DNA from: Catellatospora vulcania
GTDB lineage: Bacteria > Actinomycetota > Actinomycetes > Mycobacteriales > Micromonosporaceae
Direction: 5' to 3'
NCBI RefSeq assembly: GCF_009720385.1
Contig: NZ_ML769307.1
Coordinates: forward strand, 115,510-179,509
Length of the DNA: 64,000 bases
Within the stretch, counting starts at the first letter, position 1; each line of letters begins with the position of its first letter. Under the pieces are notes generated by a model that was not told the origin of the DNA, did not search any database, and saw nothing but the letters and a program-made list of their open reading frames with translations. Position numbers and translations under genes: made by a program. Of the stretch, positions 24,237 through 32,482 are shown one piece after another.

Positions 24237-25276
24237 GCACGCTGATCACCGGAGCGGACGGCTATCTCGGGCGGCGGATCGCGGCCGCGCTACGCGGACA
24301 GGACCTCATCCTGGCGGTGCGCTGCGCCGACGAGACCGAACTCGACCACAAGCGGGCCCGGCTCGCCCACGTCGCCGACGCGCCCGTCGTGCCGGTCGAC
24401 CTGCGCGACGCCGACCCGTTCGCCCGCGTGGACCCGCGGCAGGTCACGCGGATCATCCACGCCGCCGCCGTCATCCGCTTCGACGTCACCCGCGACACCG
24501 CCGACCAGGTCAACGTCGCCGGGACGGCACGCGTGCGCGAGTTCGCGCACCGCTGCGACCGCCTCGACCAGCTCATGCTGCTGTCCACCCTGTACAGCGC
24601 CGGTCGGCGACGCGGCGAGGTCCACGAGACCCGCCACGACGACGCCGGGTTCGTCAACCACTACGAATGGTCGAAGTGGGCGGCTGAGGAGTGCCTGCTC
24701 GACCCGCCGGGGCTCCCGGTGACGGTGGCACGCCTGCCCACCCTGATCGCCGACGACACGACCGGGGCCGTCGCCCAGTACAACGCGTTCCACCACACGA
24801 TGCGGCTCTACCACGCCGGGCTGCTGACGCTGCTGCCCGGCGACCCGGCGACACCGCTCAGCCTGGCCACGGCCGAGTTCACCGTCGACGCCGTGACGGC
24901 GCTGCTCGCCGCACCGCCAGGCGTCTACCAGATCTGCCCCGGCCCGGTGACCCTCGGCGCCGCGATCGACACCGCCTTCGCCGTCTTCGAGCATGATCCG
25001 GGCTTCCGCCGGCGCATGCTGCCCCGCCCGATCCCCTGCGACCAGGCCAGTTTCCACGACATGGCGCAGGCCGCCCAGCGGCTGCGCGGCGGCCCGCTCC
25101 AACCGGCGCTCGCCTCCGTCACGCCGTTCGCCGAACAGCTCTACCTGCCCAAACACTTCCGCACCGACCGCCTGCGGGCGGCGTGGCCCGGATACCGGGC
25201 GCAGGACGCCACCGCGCTGGTCGCAGCGGCCTGCACCGACCTGATCGAGAGGAGCTTCCGTGTCACCGCGAACTGA
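24233..25276 (+). CDS. NAD(P)-dependent epimerase/reductase (extended SDR, thioester-reductase-like)
   Basis: The 347-residue extended SDR has the nucleotide motif GADGYLG, the catalytic YxxxK in YEWSKWAAE and LSTLYSAG supplying the Ser/Thr. The overall pattern (IIHAAAVIRF, VNVAGTARVREFA) is close to the thioester-reductase and fatty acyl-CoA reductase group. Such an enzyme could release the carrier-bound product as an aldehyde or reduce a keto group; which one is inference. The start codon overlaps the ligase stop (ATGA). Confidence 0.82.
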   Translation: MSTLITGADGYLGRRIAAALRGQDLILAVRCADETELDHKRARLAHVADAPVVPVDLRDADPFARVDPRQVTRIIHAAAVIRFDVTRDTADQVNVAGTARVREFAHRCDRLDQLMLLSTLYSAGRRRGEVHETRHDDAGFVNHYEWSKWAAEECLLDPPGLPVTVARLPTLIADDTTGAVAQYNAFHHTMRLYHAGLLTLLPGDPATPLSLATAEFTVDAVTALLAAPPGVYQICPGPVTLGAAIDTAFAVFEHDPGFRRRMLPRPIPCDQASFHDMAQAAQRLRGGPLQPALASVTPFAEQLYLPKHFRTDRLRAAWPGYRAQDATALVAAACTDLIERSFRVTAN

Positions 25277-26381
25277 AACGCCGCAGCCGCGAGTCGTGCA
25301 GCGGACCGAACTGCCCGGCGCCGCCGACGACCGGTTGTACTTCGCCCAGGTCCGCGAAGACCCGGAACTGGAGATCGCCGCCTTCGCCGGGCACTGGGAC
25401 GGCCCGATCGCCGTGGTCAGCTCCGGCGGCTGCACGGCGCTGTCGCTGCTCGCCGCAGGCGCTGCCGACGTCGTCGGCGTCGACGTCAACCGCACCCAGA
25501 ACCACCTCGTGGAACTGAAGGCGGCAGCGGTCGCGTTGCTCGCGCCCGGCTCGGCGCTCGGACTGCTCGGCGGCGTCCCCATGGCGCCGGCCGCACGCCG
25601 GCAGGCTTACGAGCAGGTACGCGGCGCGCTCACGCCGCAGGCACGCGACTACTGGGATGCCCGCCCGCAGGTGGTCGATCTCGGCGTGCTGCAGGCAGGG
25701 GTCACCGAGCGGCTGATGCGCCTGATCGCCCGAACCCTGCGCGTGGTCCATCCCCGCCTGACCGGGTCGCTGCTCGCCCCGCGGACCCTCGACGGCCGGC
25801 GAGAGTTCTACCGCCGCCAGTGGGACACCTTCGGCTGGCGACTGCTGTTCCGGTTGCTGTGCAACCGGCTGGTGCTGCGGCGCACCTACGACGAGCGGTT
25901 CTTCGCGCACGTCGAGAACCCGAGCTACGCCCGGCACTTCCGCCAGGTCGCCGAACACACGCTCACCGACCTGGACATCGGCGGCAACTACTTCCTGCAC
26001 CACCTGCTGACCGGCGCATACCCGGCGGGATGCCGCCCGCGCTACCTGGACGCGGCGGTGCCGGTGGACCGGCTGTCCCTGGTCGACGGCACGTTCACCG
26101 GCTACCTGCGTACGCGGCCGGACCGCAGCATGGCGGGATTCGCCCTGTCCAACATCTGTGAATGGCTCAGCGCCGCGGAGATCGACGAGCTGTTCGCCGA
26201 GATCGTCCGCACGGCCCGGCCCGGCGCCCGGCTGGTCTTCCGCAACTTCGTCGGCTGGACCGAGGTGCCGCCGCGCTGGCGCGACGCCGTCCGCGAGGAC
26301 CGGGCGCGCGGCGAGGAGCTGATGCGCACCGACCGCAGCCTGTGCCAGCGGCGCTTCGCGGTCTGCGAGGTGACGCCGTGA
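25260..26381 (+). CDS. BtaA-like (DUF3419) S-adenosylmethionine 3-amino-3-carboxypropyl transferase
   Basis: The 373-residue protein has the DUF3419/BtaA pattern: VSSGGCTALSLLAAGAADVV with the Asp of VGVDVNRTQNHLVELKAA (quoted in parts) forming the AdoMet pocket, and a long middle region ending in FALSNICEWLS. BtaA moves the aminocarboxypropyl group of AdoMet to diacylglycerol in betaine-lipid synthesis, but no BtaB-type N-methyltransferase is nearby. In this operon it more likely decorates a small molecule, or uses AdoMet as a C4 amino-acid donor; that is inference. The GTG start lies 17 bp inside the preceding gene. Confidence 0.8.
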   Translation: MSPRTETPQPRVVQRTELPGAADDRLYFAQVREDPELEIAAFAGHWDGPIAVVSSGGCTALSLLAAGAADVVGVDVNRTQNHLVELKAAAVALLAPGSALGLLGGVPMAPAARRQAYEQVRGALTPQARDYWDARPQVVDLGVLQAGVTERLMRLIARTLRVVHPRLTGSLLAPRTLDGRREFYRRQWDTFGWRLLFRLLCNRLVLRRTYDERFFAHVENPSYARHFRQVAEHTLTDLDIGGNYFLHHLLTGAYPAGCRPRYLDAAVPVDRLSLVDGTFTGYLRTRPDRSMAGFALSNICEWLSAAEIDELFAEIVRTARPGARLVFRNFVGWTEVPPRWRDAVREDRARGEELMRTDRSLCQRRFAVCEVTP

Positions 26382-27418
26382 GGGTCCGCGACGCCCGGCC
26401 CGGGGACAACGCGGCCCTGGTCGACCTGGCGTCCCGGTGCGCGATGGAGGGCGACCTGTCGCTGTGCATCGACCGGCGGCCCGACTTCTTCGCGCTCAAC
26501 CGGATCGCCGGGGACGCCTGGCGGGTCGGGGTCGTCGACGGAGACGACGGCCCGATCGCCTGCGTGGCGGCCGCCCGCCGAATGGCCTACCTCGACGGTG
26601 AACCGGCCCCGCTCGGCTACGTCGGTGACCTGAAAGTGCATCCGGCGCACCGGCGGCGGGGAACCGCCCGGGTGCTGGCGCAGTGGGCCCAGGCCGCGGC
26701 CCGGGAGCTGGCCGGCCCGGACGCGCCGCTGATCGGCACCGTACTGGCCGGCAACGACGCCGTCGAGATGCTGCGCCGGCAGGTCGAACCGGGCGTACGC
26801 CGACGGGCCACCATCCGATCGCACAGCATCGACCTGCTGACCCGCCGCCGCCTCCCGACCACGGACCTCACGGTGTCCGTGGCCGGCCCCGCGGACGAAC
26901 CCGACATGGTCGCACTGTGGCGCCGCGTGGCCGCGTCCCGCCAGTTCGCCCCGGTCTGCGCATCGTTCCCACTCGCCCAGCCGGATGTGGAGTACCTGCT
27001 GGCCCGGCGTCCCGGCGGCGAGCCGGCCGGGTTCGTCGGGCTGTGGAACCAGCACGACATCAAGCAGATGCGCGTCACCGGCTACTCGCCCCGCCTGGCG
27101 GCCGCCCGGGTCGGCTTCAACCTCGCGGCCCCGCTGTTGCGCGCACCGCGCCTGCCGCGTACCGGGCAGGAGCTGAGCTACCGCACGGTGGTCAATCCGT
27201 GCGCGTCCGACCCGGAAACGCTGCGCACCCTGGTCAGGCATGCCTGCAACCGGCTGCACGGGCAGCACTCGTTCCTCACCATCGGCCTGGACGTCCGCGA
27301 TCCGCTGGCTCAGGCCCTGACCGGACTGCGGGCGCAGCCCACCGACGTCGACCTGCTCGTGCTGGGCGGGCCGGATGACCTGGCCGCGCCGGTGCATTTC
27401 GAGATCGCCACGGTGTAG
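26378..27418 (+). CDS. GNAT-family acyltransferase (two-domain)
   Basis: The 346-residue protein has an N-terminal GNAT fold with the acetyl-CoA motif VHPAHRRRGTARVL. The C-terminal half (about residues 165-346) looks like a second, degenerate GNAT copy. GNAT members acylate amines or use carrier-bound acyl groups; in this context it could acylate the free amine of the product or off-load it. The GTG start overlaps the BtaA-like stop (GTGA). It is the last gene of the operon and is followed by a strong terminator. Confidence 0.82.
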   Translation: MRVRDARPGDNAALVDLASRCAMEGDLSLCIDRRPDFFALNRIAGDAWRVGVVDGDDGPIACVAAARRMAYLDGEPAPLGYVGDLKVHPAHRRRGTARVLAQWAQAAARELAGPDAPLIGTVLAGNDAVEMLRRQVEPGVRRRATIRSHSIDLLTRRRLPTTDLTVSVAGPADEPDMVALWRRVAASRQFAPVCASFPLAQPDVEYLLARRPGGEPAGFVGLWNQHDIKQMRVTGYSPRLAAARVGFNLAAPLLRAPRLPRTGQELSYRTVVNPCASDPETLRTLVRHACNRLHGQHSFLTIGLDVRDPLAQALTGLRAQPTDVDLLVLGGPDDLAAPVHFEIATV

Positions 27419-27485
27419 ATCCGGTGAGGGGCGACCCGTCCACCGTCACGGCCTTGACACGCTCCTGACGCGGCGCGGACAGGGT

Positions 27486-27521
27486 GTCAGCGGGCAGGCC
27501 CGGCCGGGCCTGCCCGCTGAC
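27486..27521. terminator. 36-bp perfect palindrome, bidirectional terminator
   Basis: GTCAGCGGGCAGGCCCGG is followed directly by its exact complement, giving an 18+18 bp palindrome between convergent genes. It is the strongest hairpin I found in the window and would insulate the biosynthetic operon from the cutinase gene. Confidence 0.85.
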
Positions 27522-27531
27522 GTGCGGAGTG

Positions 27532-28941
27532 TCAGATGAGGCGGCCGAGCGCGGCCCAGGTGTTGGGGCCGGGGACGCCGTCGACCGGGCCGGTGTAGCC
27601 GCCGAGCTGCGCCATCCGCTGCAGCGCGGAGTACGTGTTGATGCCGGGCACGCCGTCGACCGGTCCGGTGTAGCCGTATCCGGACATCACCTTCTGCACG
27701 CCCTTCCACGAGTTGGCGCCCAGTACGCCGTCGGCGGGGCCGGTGTAGCCGCCGAGTTTGGCCAGGCGCTGCAGCGCGGCGTAGGTGTTGGCGCTGGGCA
27801 CGCCGTCGATCGGGCCGGTGTAGCCGAAGCCGCGCAGGATGGTCTGCAGGCCCTTCCACGAGTTGACGCCCAGCGCGCCGTCGACGGGGCCGGTGTAACC
27901 GCCCAGCTGCGCCAGGCGCTGCATCGCCGCGTACGTGTTCGTGCCCGGCGCGCCGTCGATCGGTCCGGTGTAGCCGTGACCCCGCATCACCCGTTGCACA
28001 CCCGACCAGGTGTACGTGCCCGGTGCGCCGTCGACGGGACCGGTGTAGCCACCCGCCTGGCCGATCTCCTGCAGGATCACACCTGCCGAGGCCGACGGGA
28101 TCGGCGTCGTGTTGCCGCCGCCGGCCGGGTAGCCGCCCAGGCCGAGCTTGCCCATGATGAACTCCCACGCCCACTGCACGGGGCTGCCGGGGTAGGCGTT
28201 CAGGCGGTCGGCGTAGACCTCGTTGTGCACGGTCCAGTTCCAGTCCGCCGGATTGATGCCGCCTTCGTCGTGGTCGCAGATCGTGTCACGGTCGTAGCAG
28301 TAGGAGTGCAGACGTGAGGCGATCCAGTCGAGGTTGCCCGCTGCCCGGTAGCGGACCCCGGGCCCGTCGCCGGTGTTGCGCGGGTCGTTGAACAGGTCTT
28401 CCTTGCGGTAGCCGGGGTCGCCGAAGAACGTCACGGCGGCGATCTTGTTCTTGGCCGCCGTGCTCAGCGCGACGAGGGGCGGGTACCCGGGGTCGGTGTA
28501 GTTCGGGTTGAAGGCCTCGCCGATGACGGTCGCCCCCTGGGAGAACCCCAGCAGCACGGTGCGGGTGCTCGGGCAGCTGGTGCTGAGTTTGTTCAGTTCT
28601 TCCCGCAGGTTCACCACCCCTGCGGTCACGTTCTGCAGCTGTCCCGCCTCGTAGATCAGGCCGGCGCTGCGAACCGTGATGGCGGGCGTGGCGGCCAGCT
28701 CGTTGACGAGCGGAGACAGCGCGAGATAGCCGATGCCTCCGCTGGTGTAGGTGTTGCCGAACGGGCCCGTGCCCGAGCCTGCGGGCTCGCCCGTGCCGCG
28801 CGCCGCGATGACGACGATCGGTGCGCAGGTGGCCGTGGTGGAACCGGCTGACGCGGGGGCAGCGGTCACGGTCACCGCCGTGCCCGCCATGAGGGAGGCG
28901 AGCGCGGCGAGGACGCCGACCCGCCTGGTGCTGACAGTCAT
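27532..28941 (-). CDS. Secreted cutinase-fold esterase with seven wall-binding repeats
   Basis: The 469-residue protein has a signal peptide ending near APASAG, then a cutinase domain (residues 35-265) with nucleophile Ser in LLGFSQGAT near 131 and the Asp/His pair expected in the CYDRDTICDHDEGG and TVHNEVYAD segments. The C-terminal third is seven tandem copies of a 25-residue unit of the form GYTGPVDGxxGxNTYxxxQ, a variant of the peptidoglycan_binding_1 repeat. Cutinases hydrolyse esters of cutin, lipids or mycolates. The repeats are the same as those of the lysin encoded upstream, so both enzymes should bind the same wall polymer. The gene follows the lysin gene after 52 bp. Confidence 0.9.
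   Translation of the reverse strand: MTVSTRRVGVLAALASLMAGTAVTVTAAPASAGSTTATCAPIVVIAARGTGEPAGSGTGPFGNTYTSGGIGYLALSPLVNELAATPAITVRSAGLIYEAGQLQNVTAGVVNLREELNKLSTSCPSTRTVLLGFSQGATVIGEAFNPNYTDPGYPPLVALSTAAKNKIAAVTFFGDPGYRKEDLFNDPRNTGDGPGVRYRAAGNLDWIASRLHSYCYDRDTICDHDEGGINPADWNWTVHNEVYADRLNAYPGSPVQWAWEFIMGKLGLGGYPAGGGNTTPIPSASAGVILQEIGQAGGYTGPVDGAPGTYTWSGVQRVMRGHGYTGPIDGAPGTNTYAAMQRLAQLGGYTGPVDGALGVNSWKGLQTILRGFGYTGPIDGVPSANTYAALQRLAKLGGYTGPADGVLGANSWKGVQKVMSGYGYTGPVDGVPGINTYSALQRMAQLGGYTGPVDGVPGPNTWAALGRLI
27535..28065 (-). repeat. Seven 75-bp tandem repeats (wall-binding units)
   Basis: Each unit encodes 25 residues beginning GYTGP. Units alternate between two types, NSWKG(V/L)Q and NTY(A/S)A(L/M)Q, so the true period is a 150-bp pair. 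The array lies wholly inside the cutinase gene. Confidence 0.9.
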
Positions 28942-28993
28942 CCGGGGGTTCCTGCTTTCGTGAAGGGACGGATCAGGGGCGCAGGGCGGCGGG

Positions 28994-31609
28994 TCAGCCG
29001 ACCAGGTTGCGCAGCGCCAGGTAGGTGTTGGGCCCAGGGACGCCGTCGACCGGGCCGGTGTAGCCGCCGACCTGGGCCAGCCGCTGCAGCGCCGTGTACG
29101 TGCCGGGGCCTGGCACGCCGTCGATGAGGCCGGAGTAGCCCCAGCCGCGCAGGCACGTCTGCAGGCCGCACCAGCTGTAGGAACCGAGCACCCCGTCGAC
29201 CGGGCCGCTGTAGCCGCCGGTCTTGGCCATCCGCTGCATGGCGGCGTAGGTGTTGGCGCCGGGCGCGCCGTCGATGGGTCCGGTGTAGCCGAACCGGCGC
29301 ATGACCGTCTGCACGCCCTTCCAGCCGTTGACGCCCATCACGCCGTCGATCGGTCCGGTGTAGCCGCCCGCAGCGGCCAGGGTCTGCAGCGCCTTGTACG
29401 TGTTGGCGCCTGGCGCCCCGTCGATCGGTCCGGCGTAGCCGTAGCCGCGCAGCACGGTCTGCGCGCCCTTCCAGCTGTTGACGCCGGGCACGCCGTCGAT
29501 CGCGCCGGTGTACCCGCCGCCGGCGGCGAGCTTCTGCAGCGTCTTGCCGTCGGTGACCGAGATCGCGCCGGGGCCCGTGGACGTGACGGCGAGGTAGTTG
29601 CGGATGCCGGCGTAGGTGTTCGGGCCGGGCACGCCGTCGATCGGGCCGGTGTAGCCGTAGTCCTTGGCCAGCAGCTGCAGCGCCTTGTACGTGTTGGGGC
29701 CGGGCACGCCGTCCACCGGGCCGCTGTAGTAGTTCAGGGACAGCACGGTCTGCACCCCCTTCCAGCTGTTGACGCCCAGCACGCCGTCGACCGGACCGGT
29801 GTAGCCGCCGCGCTGGGCCACCTGCTGCAGCGTCTTGGCATCCGCCGTCGAGATCGTCACGCTGCCGGACACCTGGCCGAGGTAGTTGCGCAGCCCGGTG
29901 TAGGTGTTCGGGCCGGGGACCCCGTCGACCGGTCCGGTGTAGCCGCCGCGCTGGGCGAGCAGCTGCAGGCCCTTGTAGGTGTTGACGCCGGGGATCCCGT
30001 CGACCGGGCCGGTGTAGTACCCGAACTGCTTGATCAGGGTCTGGACGCCCTTCCAGCTGTTGGCTCCGAGCACGCCGTCGACCGGGCCGACGTAGCCGCC
30101 CAGCTGTGCGACGCGCTGCAGGGTGACACCGTCGGCCAGGGAGATGTCGGCGACCGGGTCGGGGATCGGGTTCGCGCCCGGCGGCGGCAGGACAGCCGTG
30201 CCGAAGGCGTCGGGCTTGGCCACGTTGGTGTCGACGCGGATGCCCTTGACCGTCCCGGAGCTGCTGAACTGGTGGATCGCCCAGGTCGGGTACGCGGTGC
30301 CGATGTTCGGGCTGCCCGGTGCGACGTCGTAGTGGGCGATCCACAGCTTCGCCCCGGTCGCCTGGGTCTGCGTCCAGGTCCGCGAGATCAGCAGCGACGA
30401 GTAGGTGTACAGGAACGGCGTGGCGCCCAGGGCGGTCTTGACGGCGTTGACGAACGCCGCCGTCTGCGCGTCGGTCCACACCGGGCTGCCGTCGATGCCC
30501 TCCACGTCGATCATCAGCGGGTCGCCGGGGCGGTAGTCGTGCAGGTGCGACAGGAAGTAGGAGGCGTCGCCCGCTGCCGAGCCCCAGCCGCTCATCCAGT
30601 AGTGGCCGACCAGGAAGCCCGCGGCACGGGCCGCGTCGACCTGCCGGGTGTAGTACGGCGAGGTGTAGGGCAGGTGGGTGCCGTCGTTGGAGCCGCCGGA
30701 CTTGACGACGCAGAACCGGTAGCCGGCGCTGCGCGCGGCCAGGAAGTCCAGGTTGGCCTGGCTGGTGCCGACGTCGATGCCGTAGACGAGACTGCCGGCC
30801 GGCGGGGTCGGCGCCGGTCCGGGCGCCGGTGGCGTCGACGGCGGGTGCGACTGCAGCCAGCTCGCCACGCCGATGATGGTGTTCGGGCCGAGGATGCCGT
30901 CGACGGGCCCGGTGTAGCCGCCGTCCTGGGCCAGAGACTGGATCGCTTTGTAGGTGTTCTCGCCGGGCAGGCCGTCGACGGGCCCGTTGTAGCCGTAGCC
31001 CTTGACGGCGGTCTGCACGCCCTTCCAGCTGTTGACGCCCATGACGCCGTCGACCGGGCCGGTGTAGCCGCCGCGCTGGGCGAGGGTCTGCAGCACGCGC
31101 TGGTCGGCGGCGGTCAGCGTGTACCCGCCCGGCCCCGGGTTGTTGCCCGGTCCGGGTGCGCCGACGTCGGCCATGGTCTCGCCGGTGTTGTCGAGTGTCC
31201 AGCCCAGATAGTGCGCACCCGTGAGCGCGTTGTACCGGGCGATGGACTGCGTGCCGATGCGGTAGCCGCCGGGGGCGAAGTCCTCCCCGCCGGACAGGGC
31301 CGACGATGCCATCAGGCAGCGGGCGCCCCCGCCGTCGAGATCGAGAGCCACGTGCCCGGCGCCGCCGGACCACCAGTGGAAGGCGCCCCGCGGCGCCGCC
31401 GAGTAGTCGGCGTGGTCCGCCCCGGACTCCAGGTACGCCTGGTACGCGGTGCCCCGCGAGTCGTCCAGGCCGCAGGCGCGGAACATCAACGCCTGGCACA
31501 TGTCCTGCCAGTTGACACCGTTGTAGAACCCCGCGTAGCCGGGACCGCCGGCGTCGGTGACGTGCTGACGGGCCCACTGTTCGGCCCCGGCGACCGTTCT
31601 CGTCGTCAA
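28994..31609 (-). CDS. GH25-type lysozyme with N-terminal CHAP-like domain and 16 wall-binding repeats
   Basis: The 871-residue protein starts at TTG (AGGAG 7 nt upstream). Residues 1-145 look like a CHAP/NlpC-type amidase with Cys in WQDMCQALMF and His in GAGHVALDL. Three wall-binding repeats follow, then a Pro-rich linker. A GH25-like domain comes next (about residues 275-460) with YGIDVGTSQ and MIDVEGID supplying acidic residues. Thirteen more repeats run to the C-terminus. No signal peptide is visible, so release may need a holin-like route, lysis, or a contractile or phage-like particle. Multi-catalytic lysins of this build are typical of phage endolysins, but no other phage genes are near. 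Confidence 0.87.
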   Translation of the reverse strand: MTTRTVAGAEQWARQHVTDAGGPGYAGFYNGVNWQDMCQALMFRACGLDDSRGTAYQAYLESGADHADYSAAPRGAFHWWSGGAGHVALDLDGGGARCLMASSALSGGEDFAPGGYRIGTQSIARYNALTGAHYLGWTLDNTGETMADVGAPGPGNNPGPGGYTLTAADQRVLQTLAQRGGYTGPVDGVMGVNSWKGVQTAVKGYGYNGPVDGLPGENTYKAIQSLAQDGGYTGPVDGILGPNTIIGVASWLQSHPPSTPPAPGPAPTPPAGSLVYGIDVGTSQANLDFLAARSAGYRFCVVKSGGSNDGTHLPYTSPYYTRQVDAARAAGFLVGHYWMSGWGSAAGDASYFLSHLHDYRPGDPLMIDVEGIDGSPVWTDAQTAAFVNAVKTALGATPFLYTYSSLLISRTWTQTQATGAKLWIAHYDVAPGSPNIGTAYPTWAIHQFSSSGTVKGIRVDTNVAKPDAFGTAVLPPPGANPIPDPVADISLADGVTLQRVAQLGGYVGPVDGVLGANSWKGVQTLIKQFGYYTGPVDGIPGVNTYKGLQLLAQRGGYTGPVDGVPGPNTYTGLRNYLGQVSGSVTISTADAKTLQQVAQRGGYTGPVDGVLGVNSWKGVQTVLSLNYYSGPVDGVPGPNTYKALQLLAKDYGYTGPIDGVPGPNTYAGIRNYLAVTSTGPGAISVTDGKTLQKLAAGGGYTGAIDGVPGVNSWKGAQTVLRGYGYAGPIDGAPGANTYKALQTLAAAGGYTGPIDGVMGVNGWKGVQTVMRRFGYTGPIDGAPGANTYAAMQRMAKTGGYSGPVDGVLGSYSWCGLQTCLRGWGYSGLIDGVPGPGTYTALQRLAQVGGYTGPVDGVPGPNTYLALRNLVG
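28997..29550 (-). repeat. Seven contiguous wall-binding repeats at the lysin C-terminus
   Basis: These 75-bp units have the same alternating NSWKG/NTYKA pattern as in the cutinase gene. Two triplets lie at about 29590-29820 and 29890-30120, separated by short linkers, and three more units before the GH25 domain at about 30870-31090. The lysin thus has 16 copies and the pair of genes 23. Confidence 0.85.
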
Positions 31610-31685
31610 GTCGTACTCCTGTTGTCGGGCGCGACGCAGCCGTCGACCGGCTCGCCGCCGCGAGGAAGATCGGAAAGGGGGCCGT

Positions 31686-32207
31686 TCAGATCACGGACAG
31701 GCGTGCCGAGGCGAGGATCTTCTCCGAGCCGACCAGCTGTGCCCGCAGCACCGGGCGCGCCGCGACCGCGGTGGTGGGCACGCCGCCGCGCCGCAGCCAG
31801 CGGTCCAGCACCACGGTGCCCGCCGCGTCGGTGTCCAGATCGAGGTAACCGCGCCGGTCCATCGCCTTGCGCCCGGTGCCGGCGTCGAACCAGACGCTGC
31901 CGGCGACCGCGTCGAACGAGCTGATCGAGAAACGCACCCGGCGGCCGGGTGCGGGCAGGCCGCCGGCCGTGCACAGGAACACCACACCGGACGCGAAGCC
32001 CTGCTCGCCGGGCGCCTGGGACGTCCACGAGTAACCGGACGCCGAGAACGTCCCCCGGACGGCGCCGTCGGCCGTGGGCGCGGCGGCCGCGGCGGCGGTT
32101 CCCTCGACGGCTGCCGCCAGGGCCACCGCCGGCACCATCGCGCCGACGCCTTGCAGGAGCACGCGACGGGACACGCCACGCCTGCCAACATCGATCGATT
32201 TCGGCAT
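31686..32207 (-). CDS. Tat-exported protein of unknown function
   Basis: The 173-residue protein starts with a twin-arginine signal (GRRGVSRRVLLQG, then a hydrophobic stretch and Ala-rich cleavage region). The mature domain of about 130 residues is beta-rich with no Cys or obvious catalytic motif. It resembles small exported proteins of the Twin-arginine-signal type seen next to wall enzymes. AGGAGG lies 5 nt before the ATG. It is upstream of the lysin gene on the same strand with a 76-bp gap, so the three genes may be co-expressed. Confidence 0.75.
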   Translation of the reverse strand: MPKSIDVGRRGVSRRVLLQGVGAMVPAVALAAAVEGTAAAAAAPTADGAVRGTFSASGYSWTSQAPGEQGFASGVVFLCTAGGLPAPGRRVRFSISSFDAVAGSVWFDAGTGRKAMDRRGYLDLDTDAAGTVVLDRWLRRGGVPTTAVAARPVLRAQLVGSEKILASARLSVI

Positions 32208-32260
32208 CTGACCTCCTAGAACATGAGCCGATTGCGGATGAATCGCGAACCTGTCGATCA

Positions 32261-32432
32261 CAACCCATCGGCCGGCGGCCGACAACCCAACGAAATCGCG
32301 GAAATCCGTGCCCGCGAGCAGCGCGTCCGTCGCCTGACGTTCACGAATTCGGCCGGCGATCGCTCTACCTTCCGTCCCGCCGCTGGCGTAGCTTGATCGT
32401 TGCGCTTGGCGGGTCGGTGGCAACCCAACGAA
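32261..32432. promoter_or_regulatory. Three CAACCCA repeats in a divergent promoter region
   Basis: CAACCCATCG (32261), CAACCCAACGAA (32283) and CAACCCAACGAA (32421) lie between the Tat-protein gene and the sensor kinase gene. The first two are 22 bp apart, two helical turns. They are candidate sites for the response regulator encoded downstream. Confidence 0.35.
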
Positions 32433-32482
32433 TCCGCAGAGTTTTTGCGGCGGCACGGGCCGTCGGCCGGACGGGGGGAATG

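Noticed and set aside
21304-27418. Betaine-lipid operon, based on the BtaA-like gene
   Set aside because: No BtaB methyltransferase and the presence of a carrier protein with its own ligase point to a small-molecule pathway.
27535-31100. CRISPR-like regular repeats
   Set aside because: The 75-bp units are in-frame coding repeats of wall-binding domains without spacers, and no cas genes are near.
28938-31577. 879-residue frame overlapping the lysin gene in another frame
   Set aside because: It is Arg-rich shadow coding; the GH25 and repeat frame carries all recognisable motifs.
27532-32207. Prophage remnant
   Set aside because: Only lysis-type enzymes are present; no integrase, capsid, tail or terminase gene and no attachment site was seen.
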